A DNA stretch of 64,000 nucleotides, from NCBI RefSeq assembly GCF_009760405.1, contig NZ_WRPP01000003.1:496001-560000 (forward strand), written 5' to 3'. The notes beneath the pieces were generated by a model, which saw nothing but the letters and a program-made list of their open reading frames with translations, did no database searches and was not told the origin of the DNA. This document shows positions 57,169 to 64,000 of this stretch, piece after piece (within the stretch, counting starts at the first letter, position 1; each line of letters starts with the position of its first letter). The DNA comes from Nocardia terrae. Its GTDB lineage: Bacteria; Actinomycetota; Actinomycetes; Mycobacteriales; Mycobacteriaceae. Made by a program: the position numbers and the translations under genes.

Positions 57169-58212
57169 ATGGTTCTCGACGAGTTGGGTACGCCGATCGT
57201 TCTTGCCCCCATGGCCGGGGGCCCGTCCACACCGGAACTGGCCGCCGCCGTCTGCGAGGCGGGCGGGCTGGGGTTCTTGGCGGCCGGATATTTGCCCGCG
57301 AGTGAACTGGGTGTACGCATCAAGGCCACCCGGGCGCTGACCACGCGCGCCTTCGGGGTCAATCTGTTCTACCCTTCCGAGCCCAGTCCGACCGCTCGGT
57401 TCTCTCCTTATATAGAGGAGCTGTCCCGCGAGTTCCCCGTCGGCGACGCCAAGCACGACACCGACGACTGGGACGCCAAGCTCGACCTGCTGGTCGCCGA
57501 CCCGGTCGCGGTGGTGTCGAGCACCTTCGGCTGCCCCTCGGCCGCCGAGATCGCGCGACTGCACGCGGTCGGGTCCGAGATGTGGGTGACCGTCACGACC
57601 GTGGCCGAGGCCCGGCAGGCCGTCGAGGCGGGCGCGGACGTGCTCGTCGCACAGGGCACCGAAGCGGGCGGGCATCGCGGGACGTTCGCCGACGACCCGG
57701 CCGATGATCTCGTCGACGCGCTCGGGCTGCTGACCCTGGTCCAGCTGCTGCGCGCGGCGGTGTCGGTGCCGATCGTCGCGGCCGGCGGAATCACCACCGG
57801 GCAGGCCGTCGCCGGGGTGCTGGCCGCGGGTGCGGCGGCGGCCCAGATCGGCACCGCGTTCCTGCGCTGCCCCGAAGCCGGGACCGCACCGCTGATCCGG
57901 GCGGCCATCACCGAGGACACACCCACCATGCTCACCCGCGCCTTCACCGGGCGGCGAGCCCGCGGGCTGCGCAACCGATTCATGGTCGAGCACCCGGACG
58001 CACCCGCCGCCTACCCCGAGATCCATTACGCGACCGGACCTTTGCGGGCCGCCGCACGGACGGAGGGCAACGCCGACGCGGTGAATCTCTGGGCAGGTCA
58101 GGCGCATTCGCTGGCACCCGAGCTACCGGCGGGCGAGCTGGTGCGCACCCTGTCGGCGGATGCGAAAAATGCTCTGGAACGGGCACTTTCACTGCGAATC
58201 CAGACTTATTGA
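57169..58212 (+). CDS. Nitronate monooxygenase (2-nitropropane dioxygenase family)
   Basis: This 347-residue protein is an FMN-dependent TIM-barrel oxygenase. The N-terminal PIVLAPMAGGPSTPELAAAVCEAGGLGFLAAGY is typical. VLVAQGTEAGGHRG carries the conserved histidine. PIVAAGGITTGQAVAGVLAAGAAAAQIGTAFLRC contains the phosphate-binding glycines. It would oxidise nitronates or similar compounds. The ATG at 57169 has no strong ribosome-binding site. It is divergent from the M23 gene and is followed by the SCO5389-family gene 57 bases later. Confidence 0.92.
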   Translation: MVLDELGTPIVLAPMAGGPSTPELAAAVCEAGGLGFLAAGYLPASELGVRIKATRALTTRAFGVNLFYPSEPSPTARFSPYIEELSREFPVGDAKHDTDDWDAKLDLLVADPVAVVSSTFGCPSAAEIARLHAVGSEMWVTVTTVAEARQAVEAGADVLVAQGTEAGGHRGTFADDPADDLVDALGLLTLVQLLRAAVSVPIVAAGGITTGQAVAGVLAAGAAAAQIGTAFLRCPEAGTAPLIRAAITEDTPTMLTRAFTGRRARGLRNRFMVEHPDAPAAYPEIHYATGPLRAAARTEGNADAVNLWAGQAHSLAPELPAGELVRTLSADAKNALERALSLRIQTY

Positions 58213-58269
58213 CAACCGTTTCCGTCTACAATCGGCTGACACCTTCCGCCATCCCATGAGGAGAGCGAT

Positions 58270-58662
58270 ATGTCACTCGACGTACCCACCGCACTACTCG
58301 AGCGCGCTGAACGCGGTGAAGTCAGCGACGCAGAGTTCGTCGAATGCGTCCGCAATTCGCTGCCCTACGCCTACGAGGTCGTCAGCCGGGTAGCCGCCGA
58401 TCTGCGTTCCGGCACGGCGGAATTCGCCGACAACACCATCGCGCCACCGGATGAGACCGCTCGCGGCCAGCTCCTGCGCGCCATGGCCTCCGACGCCATC
58501 CGCGGCGGCTTGGAACGCCACTTCGGCATCAAGCTCGCCTTCCAGAACTGCCACCGGGTAGCGGCGTTCCCGCTCTCCTCGGTCGGCAACGACACCTACA
58601 GCACCTTCATCTCCACCCGCGCCCAGCTGCTCAACCAGAGCCCGGAACTCCGCAACTGCTGA
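58270..58662 (+). CDS. SCO5389-family conserved protein
   Basis: This 130-residue cytosolic protein is a conserved actinobacterial protein that I recognise as the SCO5389 family, of unknown function. Its marks are the MSLDVPTALLERAERGEV start, the middle DETARGQLLRAMASDAIRGGLERHFG and the end LAFQNCHRVAAFPL...LLNQSPELRNC. A GAGGAG ribosome-binding sequence precedes the ATG. Length fits the family. No domain with known activity is visible. Confidence 0.85.
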   Translation: MSLDVPTALLERAERGEVSDAEFVECVRNSLPYAYEVVSRVAADLRSGTAEFADNTIAPPDETARGQLLRAMASDAIRGGLERHFGIKLAFQNCHRVAAFPLSSVGNDTYSTFISTRAQLLNQSPELRNC

Positions 58663-58677
58663 GCGCCTGAGAACACC

Positions 58678-58710
58678 GTTCGGCGCGACCGAAACCCGGT
58701 CGCGCCGAAC
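58678..58710. terminator. Bidirectional hairpin terminator
   Basis: A perfect 13-bp stem, GTTCGGCGCGACC (58678-58690) and GGTCGCGCCGAAC (58698-58710), has loop GAAACCC. It lies between the convergent SCO5389-family gene and the kinase-lobe gene and can end both transcripts. Confidence 0.85.
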
Positions 58711-58715
58711 CGCGT

Positions 58716-59576
58716 TCACCGTGCACCGGCTTCCCGCCAACGACGCCGTTCGGCCCGGAACTTCTTTACCTCCCGGACGACCAGCCAGACGAACAGCGCG
58801 AACGGTGCTACGAACATGAACCACGCGACCACCGTCTCGCCCATGCCGTCGAAGGCTCGATCCAGCGACATCAGGACGGTCGCGATCGCCAAGAGCCCGA
58901 ACAGCAGGACCAGCAGTCCCAGCACCACCCACCACACCGGCTGCCACGGCCGAACCCGCGGCTTCTCCATCGGCGGGACCGTCCCGGTGGAGTAGCCGGT
59001 TCCCGCTTGCGAATACGAATGCGGCGAGACGTAATCCACCCTGTCCATGGCCATTCCACCCGCGGGCGATGCTGCGGTCATGGAAGTAACGCCGAACGGT
59101 CCACTCACGGATACTCCACCGCGCGGCACGCCGGGCCGTGGTAGCACACCAGGTGGAGGCATGACCGCGGACGCGGCGTCTTCGTGCGCCATCATGCCGG
59201 GTGAATGCGTTGCGCCCGCTGGCATTCCACCCTGCGGAACCGAACCGGGCGGTGTCACGCTCGGCGACGGGGCGGCGCTCAGAGGCTCAGGACCGACCCC
59301 GGGCATTCGCGCCGCCGAGACACCGCTGTGCGGCGAAGCCGACTCACCGAATGCGTGGATGGGCACCACATGTGGCCCGCGCAGGCGGGCGGCCAGCCGG
59401 GCTTCGCGTTCGAAGCGGCGGCGATAGTCCTCATCGGCGGCCAGCTCGACGGGGAGGAGTTTCAGCGCCACCTCGCGTTCCAGGCGAGTGTCCTCGGCCA
59501 GCCACACCTGCCCCATGCCGCCCCGGCCGAGCAATTTGACCAGTCGGTAGTGGCCGAGATCGCCTTCCCCGGGCAC
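58716..59576 (-). CDS. Membrane protein with only the N-lobe of a Ser/Thr kinase
   Basis: This 286-residue protein starts as a PknB-type kinase: HYRLVKLLGRGGMGQVWLAEDT (glycine loop 17-22), VALKLL (K39), and FEREARLAARL (probable helix-C E58). It stops being a kinase at about residue 78 (HVVPIHAFGES). No HRD catalytic loop or DFG motif follows. Instead, about 130 residues rich in Pro, Gly, Met and Ser lead to two transmembrane segments (VWWVVLGLLVLLFGLLAIATVLM and VVAWFMFVAPFALFVWLVV) and a basic tail. It cannot phosphorylate; it might bind ATP or a kinase partner. It is divergent from a four-EF-hand protein gene 149 bases away. Confidence 0.8.
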   Translation of the reverse strand: MPGEGDLGHYRLVKLLGRGGMGQVWLAEDTRLEREVALKLLPVELAADEDYRRRFEREARLAARLRGPHVVPIHAFGESASPHSGVSAARMPGVGPEPLSAAPSPSVTPPGSVPQGGMPAGATHSPGMMAHEDAASAVMPPPGVLPRPGVPRGGVSVSGPFGVTSMTAASPAGGMAMDRVDYVSPHSYSQAGTGYSTGTVPPMEKPRVRPWQPVWWVVLGLLVLLFGLLAIATVLMSLDRAFDGMGETVVAWFMFVAPFALFVWLVVREVKKFRAERRRWREAGAR

Positions 59577-59725
59577 CTGCCCTCCCCTGCTTCACCGCGT
59601 ATCGCGCGGTGCTCAGCATACGGCCGCCGGGGGCGGGTGCACAGTGGAGTCTCCGGCTTGACCGACCCGCTCGAGGTGGGGTCGAATGCAGTCGGCACCA
59701 ATATGTTCAGCACCGAGGAGCACCC

Positions 59726-60148
59726 GTGGCCAGCGAGCAGCCCGCCGACACCTTCGACCTGTGGGACCGCGACGGGGACGGGCAGATCTCCGCCGACGAC
59801 ATCCTGGCCGGGATCACCGCGCTCGGGTTGGACATCGATGCCGAGGCGGTCGAGCGGCTGGTCGCGGCGGCCGACACCGACGGGGACTGGCTGATCTCGC
59901 GGGCCGAGTTCGAGGCGGCGCGGCTGGGCCGTGATCCCGAGATCACCGACGCCGACGCCGCTTTCGACACCTTCGACGTCAACCATAACGAGCTGATCGA
60001 GCTCGACGAGCTGGAGTCACTGCTGCGCACCTGCCCCGGGCTGACCGACGAATCGGCCGAAAGCCTGCTGGTGGCAGCCGATCTCGACGGCGACGGCTTC
60101 CTGTCGCGCGCCGAGTTCGCAGCCCTGCTCGCCAAGCTCGCGCAGTAG
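59726..60148 (+). CDS. Four-EF-hand calcium-binding protein
   Basis: This 140-residue protein is calmodulin-like. Four EF-hand loops are visible: residues 14-25 (DRDGDGQISADD), 50-61 (DTDGDWLISRAE), 84-95 (DVNHNELIELDE) and 119-130 (DLDGDGFLSRAE). Loops 1, 2 and 4 hold the normal calcium ligands; loop 3 has Asn at two ligand positions and Glu in the Gly position. It has no signal peptide and is probably cytosolic. The GTG start at 59726 has GAGGAG before it. Targets are unknown, but the divergent kinase-lobe membrane protein is a candidate partner. Confidence 0.92.
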   Translation: MASEQPADTFDLWDRDGDGQISADDILAGITALGLDIDAEAVERLVAAADTDGDWLISRAEFEAARLGRDPEITDADAAFDTFDVNHNELIELDELESLLRTCPGLTDESAESLLVAADLDGDGFLSRAEFAALLAKLAQ

Positions 60149-60151
60149 TGC

Positions 60152-61771
60152 TCAGACCTCCTGGAGTTTGCGCTTGAGCACCTTGCCGGTGGGGTTGCGC
60201 GGGAGTTCGTCGAGGAAGACCACTTCGCGGGGAACCTTGTAGCGGGCCAGGTTCGACTTCACGAACTCCCGGACTTCCGCCTCGGTGAACGTGTGCCCGT
60301 CGTGGACCACCACGAAGGCCTTGAGCCGCGCGCCGAACTGCTCATCGGCCACGCCGATGACGGCCGCCTCGCGCACCGCCGGATGGGTGTAGAGCAGCTC
60401 CTCGACCTCGATCGGGAAGACGTTCTCGCCGCCGGAGACGATCATGTCGTCATCGCGGCCGTCGATGAAAAGCCTGCCCTCGCCGTCGAAGTGGCCGACA
60501 TCTCCGGAGGACATGAGGCCGCCGATGATCTCCTTGTGGCCGCCGCCGGTATAGCCCTCGAACTGGATGCTGTTGCCCACGAAGATGCGGCCGGTCGCGC
60601 CGTTGGGCACCGCGCGGCCCCGGTCGTCGAGGATCCGCACCCGCGCGCCCAGCACCGGTCTGCCCACGCAGCCGGGCTCTGCGGCCAGATCCTCCGGGGT
60701 GGCGATGGTGGCGTAGGCGACCTCGGTCGACCCGTACAGGTTGTAGACGACCGGCCCGAAGGCCGCGGTCACCTCGCGGCAGAGCTGCGCACCCAGTTGC
60801 GATCCCGCCACGAAGATGATGCGCAGCGCCGACAGATCGTGCCCGGTGAGCGCCTGCCCGCCCAGGTCGATCATGCGGTTGAGCATGACCGGCACGGCGA
60901 TCACGGTGGTGGCCTTGTGTTCGGCCATGGAGTCGATGGCGACCTGGGGGTCGAAGCGGCGGCGGATCACCACGGTGGAACCGAATCCGAGCGACAGCAT
61001 GGCCATGGCGAAGCCGAGCGTGTGGAACATGGGCGCACAGCACTCGGTCACCTCGTTCACCCGGAACGGGACCTTGGACAGCAGACCGCCCAGCGACAGC
61101 AGCGATTTCGGCTCCGCGCGGGGCGCGCCCTTCGGGGTGCCGGTGGTGCCGCTGGTGAGCAGGATGATCTTCGGTTCCGCACCGGGAGCGGGCGGGGCGG
61201 CGGATGATCCTGTCGCGATGAGGGATTCGAGGCTGTCCTCGCGCGGCTGCTCGGTCCAGGCCCGGTAGCTGCCGCGCCGCGGATGCACCTCGTCGAGCAT
61301 GTGCGCGTACTCGTCGTCGTAGACCAGCAGGTCGGTGCCCTCGCGGGTGGCGACGTCGCGAATCTGCGGCCCCGCGAAATCGGTGTTCAGCAGAATGATC
61401 TTGGCCCCGCACTTGGCGGCCGCGAAGACCGCTTCGAGCAGCCCGCGATGATTGCGCGCCAGAATCGCCACGCCCTCACGCGGTTTCAGCCCGCGTTCGC
61501 GCCAGGCGTTGGCCAGCCGATTGGATCGATCCTCGAGCTCGGCGAAAGTCAGCTCCCCCAGCTCGTCGATCACCGCCGTCCGCGCGCCGTAGCGCGCCGC
61601 CGACAACCGCAGCCCCGCCGCCAGCGTCCCGTACCGCAGCATGGCCGTGGCCGCCGACAACAGGATCGTCGGCGATTCGACCCGGGCCAGCCCCGCCCCC
61701 ACCACCAGCCGAGCCGACTCCGCCTCCAGATAGGCCCGCTCCCCCACCGACCTGATCAACCCGAGCGTCAT
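60152..61771 (-). CDS. Fatty-acyl-CoA ligase (FadD/AMP-binding family)
   Basis: This 539-residue protein is an adenylate-forming acyl-CoA synthetase. The P-loop motif is LLTSGTTGTPKGA, the aromatic/ATP motif is YNLYGSTEVAY, the hinge region has DGRDDDMIVSGGENVFP, and the C-terminal lysine sits in NPTGKVLKRKL. The N-terminal 60 residues are like mycobacterial FadD2/FadD12-type ligases (resemblance from memory). GGAGGT precedes the ATG at 61771. It is convergent with the EF-hand gene (3 bases between stops). It would activate fatty acids, but its chain-length preference is unknown. Nothing links it to lipid loading of the NRPSs. Confidence 0.9.
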   Translation of the reverse strand: MTLGLIRSVGERAYLEAESARLVVGAGLARVESPTILLSAATAMLRYGTLAAGLRLSAARYGARTAVIDELGELTFAELEDRSNRLANAWRERGLKPREGVAILARNHRGLLEAVFAAAKCGAKIILLNTDFAGPQIRDVATREGTDLLVYDDEYAHMLDEVHPRRGSYRAWTEQPREDSLESLIATGSSAAPPAPGAEPKIILLTSGTTGTPKGAPRAEPKSLLSLGGLLSKVPFRVNEVTECCAPMFHTLGFAMAMLSLGFGSTVVIRRRFDPQVAIDSMAEHKATTVIAVPVMLNRMIDLGGQALTGHDLSALRIIFVAGSQLGAQLCREVTAAFGPVVYNLYGSTEVAYATIATPEDLAAEPGCVGRPVLGARVRILDDRGRAVPNGATGRIFVGNSIQFEGYTGGGHKEIIGGLMSSGDVGHFDGEGRLFIDGRDDDMIVSGGENVFPIEVEELLYTHPAVREAAVIGVADEQFGARLKAFVVVHDGHTFTEAEVREFVKSNLARYKVPREVVFLDELPRNPTGKVLKRKLQEV

Positions 61772-61936
61772 CCGCGCCCACCTCCGACCATCGATCCACC
61801 GTGCGCGCGTGTCGATTCCACCCGGGACCTCCTCGTCCACCCCTGCAGATTGCGGGCATCCGCCCTCGAGCTAACGGTACGGATCCCGCCCCTCGACCGG
61901 AATAGTCTGCCGAGCCGGTGCCCGCCGGCCGATGGC

Positions 61937-62872
61937 TCACGGCACCCGGAAGGCGCGCCGGTAGGCGCCCGGAGTCGTCCCGACCCCGGTTCGGAAGCGG
62001 CGGCGCAGGTTGACCGCCGAGGTGAGCCCGACCCGCGTGGCGATGGCCGCCACCGGCAGATCCGTGTCCTCCAGCAGGGTCCGGGCCGCCGCGATGCGAC
62101 GGGCGAGCAGCCACGCGCCCGGGCTGGTGCCGAGTTGATCGGCGAAGCGCCGGGCCAGAGTTCGAGTCGAGACATTCAGATACGCGGCCATATCGTTCAC
62201 CGAGAGCGGCGTGCCCAGGCGGGCCGAGGCCCAGGCGAGCAGACCGTCCAGGGTGTCCGGGGGCGCGGGGTACGGCGCGTACTGCATCTGACCGCCCTCA
62301 CGGTGCGGTGGCATCACCATGTGCCGGGCGAGCAGCGCGGCATGGGCGGCGCCGTGGTCCTTGCGGACCAGGTGCAGGCACAGGTCGATCCCCGCGCCCG
62401 CGCCCGCGCTGGTGGCGACATCGCCGTGATCGACGTAGAGCACATCGGGTTCCACTCGTACACTGGGGAATTCGCGCCGCAATCGGTCGGCCCGAGCCCA
62501 GTGGGTAGTGGCGGATCGACCGTCGAGCAAACCGGTACGGGCCAGGGCGAATACCCCGGAACAGATGGTGACGAGCCGCGCCCCGCGCGCGTGCGCCCGC
62601 ACCAGGGCATGGCGTACGCGCGTGGAGAGCGGCGTTTCGACCGGCAACCAGCCGGGAATGATGACGGTATCAGCCTCGGCCAGTGCCGAAAGCCCGTGCG
62701 GCACGTCCATCGCGTACCCGGCCGTGGTCGGCACCGAGCCCGGTGTCTCCGTGCACACCGAGAATTCGTAATGCGACGGCACACCCTCGCGGTGCGTCCC
62801 GAATACCTCTGTCGCACAGCCGAGCTCGAAGGTCGACTGCACCGGCCGCACCAGAGCCACCACACGATGCAT
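61937..62872 (-). CDS. GlxA-family AraC-type regulator (DJ-1/PfpI + HTH)
   Basis: This protein of 311 residues combines a DJ-1/PfpI-like domain (residues 1-165; the nucleophile-elbow region reads LVTICSGVFALARTG) with an AraC helix-turn-helix pair at the C-terminus (LSVNDMAAYLNVSTRTLARRFADQLGTSPGAWLL and PVAAIATRVGLTSAVNLRRRFRTGVGTTPGAYRR). It is a transcription regulator of the GlxA group. ATG at 62890 would add six residues. It is divergent from a cupin gene, which may be its target. Confidence 0.9.
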   Translation of the reverse strand: MHRVVALVRPVQSTFELGCATEVFGTHREGVPSHYEFSVCTETPGSVPTTAGYAMDVPHGLSALAEADTVIIPGWLPVETPLSTRVRHALVRAHARGARLVTICSGVFALARTGLLDGRSATTHWARADRLRREFPSVRVEPDVLYVDHGDVATSAGAGAGIDLCLHLVRKDHGAAHAALLARHMVMPPHREGGQMQYAPYPAPPDTLDGLLAWASARLGTPLSVNDMAAYLNVSTRTLARRFADQLGTSPGAWLLARRIAAARTLLEDTDLPVAAIATRVGLTSAVNLRRRFRTGVGTTPGAYRRAFRVP

Positions 62873-62943
62873 GGCAGAAAAGTACCCCATGACGTCATTT
62901 CAGACACTGGTTCGCCGCCGCTGCGCACGGAACGGTGGAGGTC

Positions 62944-63279
62944 ATGCATCCCGAGATCCTCGAACAGCCCGGCTATATCTCCGCCTCCGTCGCCGAATCC
63001 CCGGTGCGCGAGATCTTCCCGGGAATCCGGGCGCGGCCGCTCTGGAAAGGGCCGTCCGGCGCCGCCGCCCACCTGCTGGAAATGGATCCGAATTCCTCAT
63101 GGCCGCACCGCGATATCCACGAGCCGGGCCCGGAAGAGGTCTTCGTCGTCTCCGGCATCTTCAACGACGGTGCTCGCGACTACCCCGCGGGCACCTTCCT
63201 CCACGCGCCCGCCGGTTCCTGGCACGTCCCCACCACCACCGTCGGCTGCACCCTGTTCGTCTTCTACCCCGAGGGTTAG
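62944..63279 (+). CDS. Cupin-domain protein (ChrR-like)
   Basis: This 111-residue protein is a single-domain cupin. The metal-binding pattern is WPHRDIHEPGPEEVFVVSG, followed later by AGSWHVPTTTVGCTLFVF. The fold resembles the ChrR anti-sigma-factor cupin, but here it stands alone with no zinc-binding ASD domain. GTG at 62935 is an alternative start; the ATG at 62944 gives MHPEILEQPGY. It is divergent from the GlxA-type regulator. Confidence 0.82.
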   Translation: MHPEILEQPGYISASVAESPVREIFPGIRARPLWKGPSGAAAHLLEMDPNSSWPHRDIHEPGPEEVFVVSGIFNDGARDYPAGTFLHAPAGSWHVPTTTVGCTLFVFYPEG

Positions 63280-63348
63280 TCCCTTTTCGACCATGACATG
63301 TCCTGTTTGCACCTCGCCCGGCGCGGCCGGCCCGCAGACGATGGACGC

Positions 63349-63729
63349 ATGACGACAACGATCACCGATCCCGCTCATCTGCCCGCCCTTTTCGAGGCCC
63401 GCCTCAACGCCGGCGACATCGAGGGCGTCCTGTCCCTGTTCGCCCCCGACGCCACCATGCGCACCACCACCGGCACGGTCCTCTCCGGACGGGACGCCCT
63501 GCTGCGGGAGATCTCCGGAACGGTGGCCGCCCGAGGCCGGCTCACCAACACCGGGCGGCACGTCCTCATCGGCGGTGACACAGCGCTTCTCGTCACCGAC
63601 TGGACCATGGAGATCGACACTCCCGACGGCGCGCGCATCGCGCCGACCGGCAGCACCGCCAATGTGGCCCGCCGGTCGCCGGACGGCGAATGGCGCTTCG
63701 CCGTCCTCAACCCGCTGGGCACCGCCTGA
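63349..63729 (+). CDS. SnoaL/NTF2-like small protein
   Basis: This 126-residue protein has the NTF2-like fold pattern seen in SnoaL and DUF4440 proteins: ARLNAGDIEGVLSLFAPDATMRT at the N-terminus, SGRDALLREISG, and a strand-rich C-terminal half ending in WRFAVLNPLG. Such proteins act as small cyclases, isomerases or binding proteins; the substrate cannot be told. The frame opens at 63298, but the ATG at 63349 gives the normal family start. Confidence 0.82.
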   Translation: MTTTITDPAHLPALFEARLNAGDIEGVLSLFAPDATMRTTTGTVLSGRDALLREISGTVAARGRLTNTGRHVLIGGDTALLVTDWTMEIDTPDGARIAPTGSTANVARRSPDGEWRFAVLNPLGTA

Positions 63730-63733
63730 CCGG

Positions 63734-64000
63734 TCAGGCGTAGGGGTCGGTGATCTCGCGCAGGGCGGCGAGGGCCTCACGGAGGTTGCGCATGCGACGC
63801 GGGCCGAGGTGCGCGGCCCATTCGTCCTGGACCGCACGGGCGATCCCATTGGCGTGGTCGGCCATCTCGCGCCCGCGCCGGGACAGGCGCACAAGGCGGG
63901 CGCGGCCACGCTCGGGTCCGGCGTCCGCTCGACATACCCGGCCCCCTCGACCCCCTCCCCCTCGACCCCCTCCCCCTCGACGCAGCCGCCGCGGCCGCCG
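63734..64000 (-). CDS. MarR-family regulator, 3' part, possibly frameshifted
   Basis: The window ends inside this gene. The last 60 residues (ARLVRLSRRGREMADHANGI..EWAAHLGPRRMRNLREALAAL) match the C-terminal helices of MarR-type regulators. Upstream, the MarR wing sequence GAGYVERTPDP appears in a different frame from the C-terminal part; the switch lies near 63911-63920, where one missing G would explain it. Before the wing, a 15-base repeat encodes repeated Val-Glu-Gly-Glu-Gly in that frame. The gene may therefore be broken, or the base may be a sequencing error. Confidence 0.55.
   Translation of the reverse strand, partial: RRPRRLRRGGGGRGGGGRGGRVCRADAGPERGRARLVRLSRRGREMADHANGIARAVQDEWAAHLGPRRMRNLREALAALREITDPYA
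63946..63982. repeat. 15-base tandem repeat in the MarR-type gene
   Basis: The unit CTCGACCCCCTCCCC occurs at 63946-63960 and 63961-63975 and partially at 63976-63982, about 2.4 copies. A length multiple of three keeps the frame. It sits in or next to the wing of the MarR domain and could vary in copy number. Confidence 0.7.

Noticed and set aside
58716..59576. A frameshift hiding the kinase C-lobe
   Set aside because: No HRD, DFG or APE-type motifs are seen in the other frames, and the frame continues smoothly into a Pro/Gly-rich linker and membrane helices.
60152..61771. The acyl-CoA ligase as a lipid-loading enzyme for the NRPSs
   Set aside because: It is about 4 kb upstream of the LuxR-type gene, beyond several unrelated genes, no N-terminal starter C domain exists in the NRPSs, and it has normal CoA-ligase features.

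Overview
The window looks like chromosomal DNA from a high-GC, mycolic-acid-containing actinomycete, most probably Nocardia or a close relative. The ribosomal proteins are of nocardial/mycobacterial type, there is an antigen-85-like mycolyltransferase/esterase, and there are a DrrABC-type exporter, an SCO5389-family protein, many GTG starts and several ATGA/GTGA stop-start overlaps. The genus is inferred from protein family resemblance only; no search was run.

Layout. (1) 29-5461, minus strand: the S10 ribosomal-protein operon, rpsJ-rplC-rplD-rplW-rplB-rpsS-rplV-rpsC-rplP-rpmC-rpsQ, ending in three near-identical tandem hairpins. (2) 5951-12554: small secreted or lipoprotein genes, a hotdog-fold protein, a family-2 glycosyltransferase, a lycopene-cyclase-family protein and an SDR protein. 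(3) 12601-15277: a DrrABC-like ABC exporter. (4) 15611-21849: an aldehyde-dehydrogenase-like protein that lacks the catalytic cysteine, a REPIN-like repeat, a tandem-TetR regulator divergent from an enoyl-CoA hydratase, an Nramp metal transporter and an Ag85-like esterase. (5) 21931-56068: a minus-strand nonribosomal peptide synthetase (NRPS) locus that fills half of the window: a LuxR-type regulator followed by three giant synthetases. (6) 56128-64000: an M23 peptidase, a nitronate monooxygenase, an SCO5389-family protein, a kinase-N-lobe membrane protein divergent from a four-EF-hand protein, an acyl-CoA ligase, a GlxA-type regulator, two small enzyme-like proteins and the 3' end of a MarR-type gene.

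The NRPS locus is the unusual part. Read by eye, the domains in transcription order are NRPS-A: A-T-E-C-(half C)-A(Thr)-T-C-(degenerate A, truncated); NRPS-B: A-T-C-A-T-C-A-T-TE; NRPS-C: A-T-C-A-T-C-A-T-C-A-T-TE-(linker)-(dead E). NRPS-A stops in a catalytically empty stump of an adenylation domain. Both following proteins begin directly with an intact A-T didomain and both finish with a thioesterase. This would fit one shared starter synthetase handing over to two alternative finishing synthetases, giving a penta- and a hexapeptide, or two separate products. NRPS-C carries an epimerisation-like domain after its TE in which the catalytic histidines are lost, an arrangement I do not recognise. 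No MbtH-like protein, phosphopantetheinyl transferase or dedicated exporter is encoded next to the cluster.

Most gene calls rest on recognisable family motifs. NRPS substrate codes were aligned by hand, and only the threonine code is a clear textbook match. Promoter and operator entries are pattern matches and are given low confidence.
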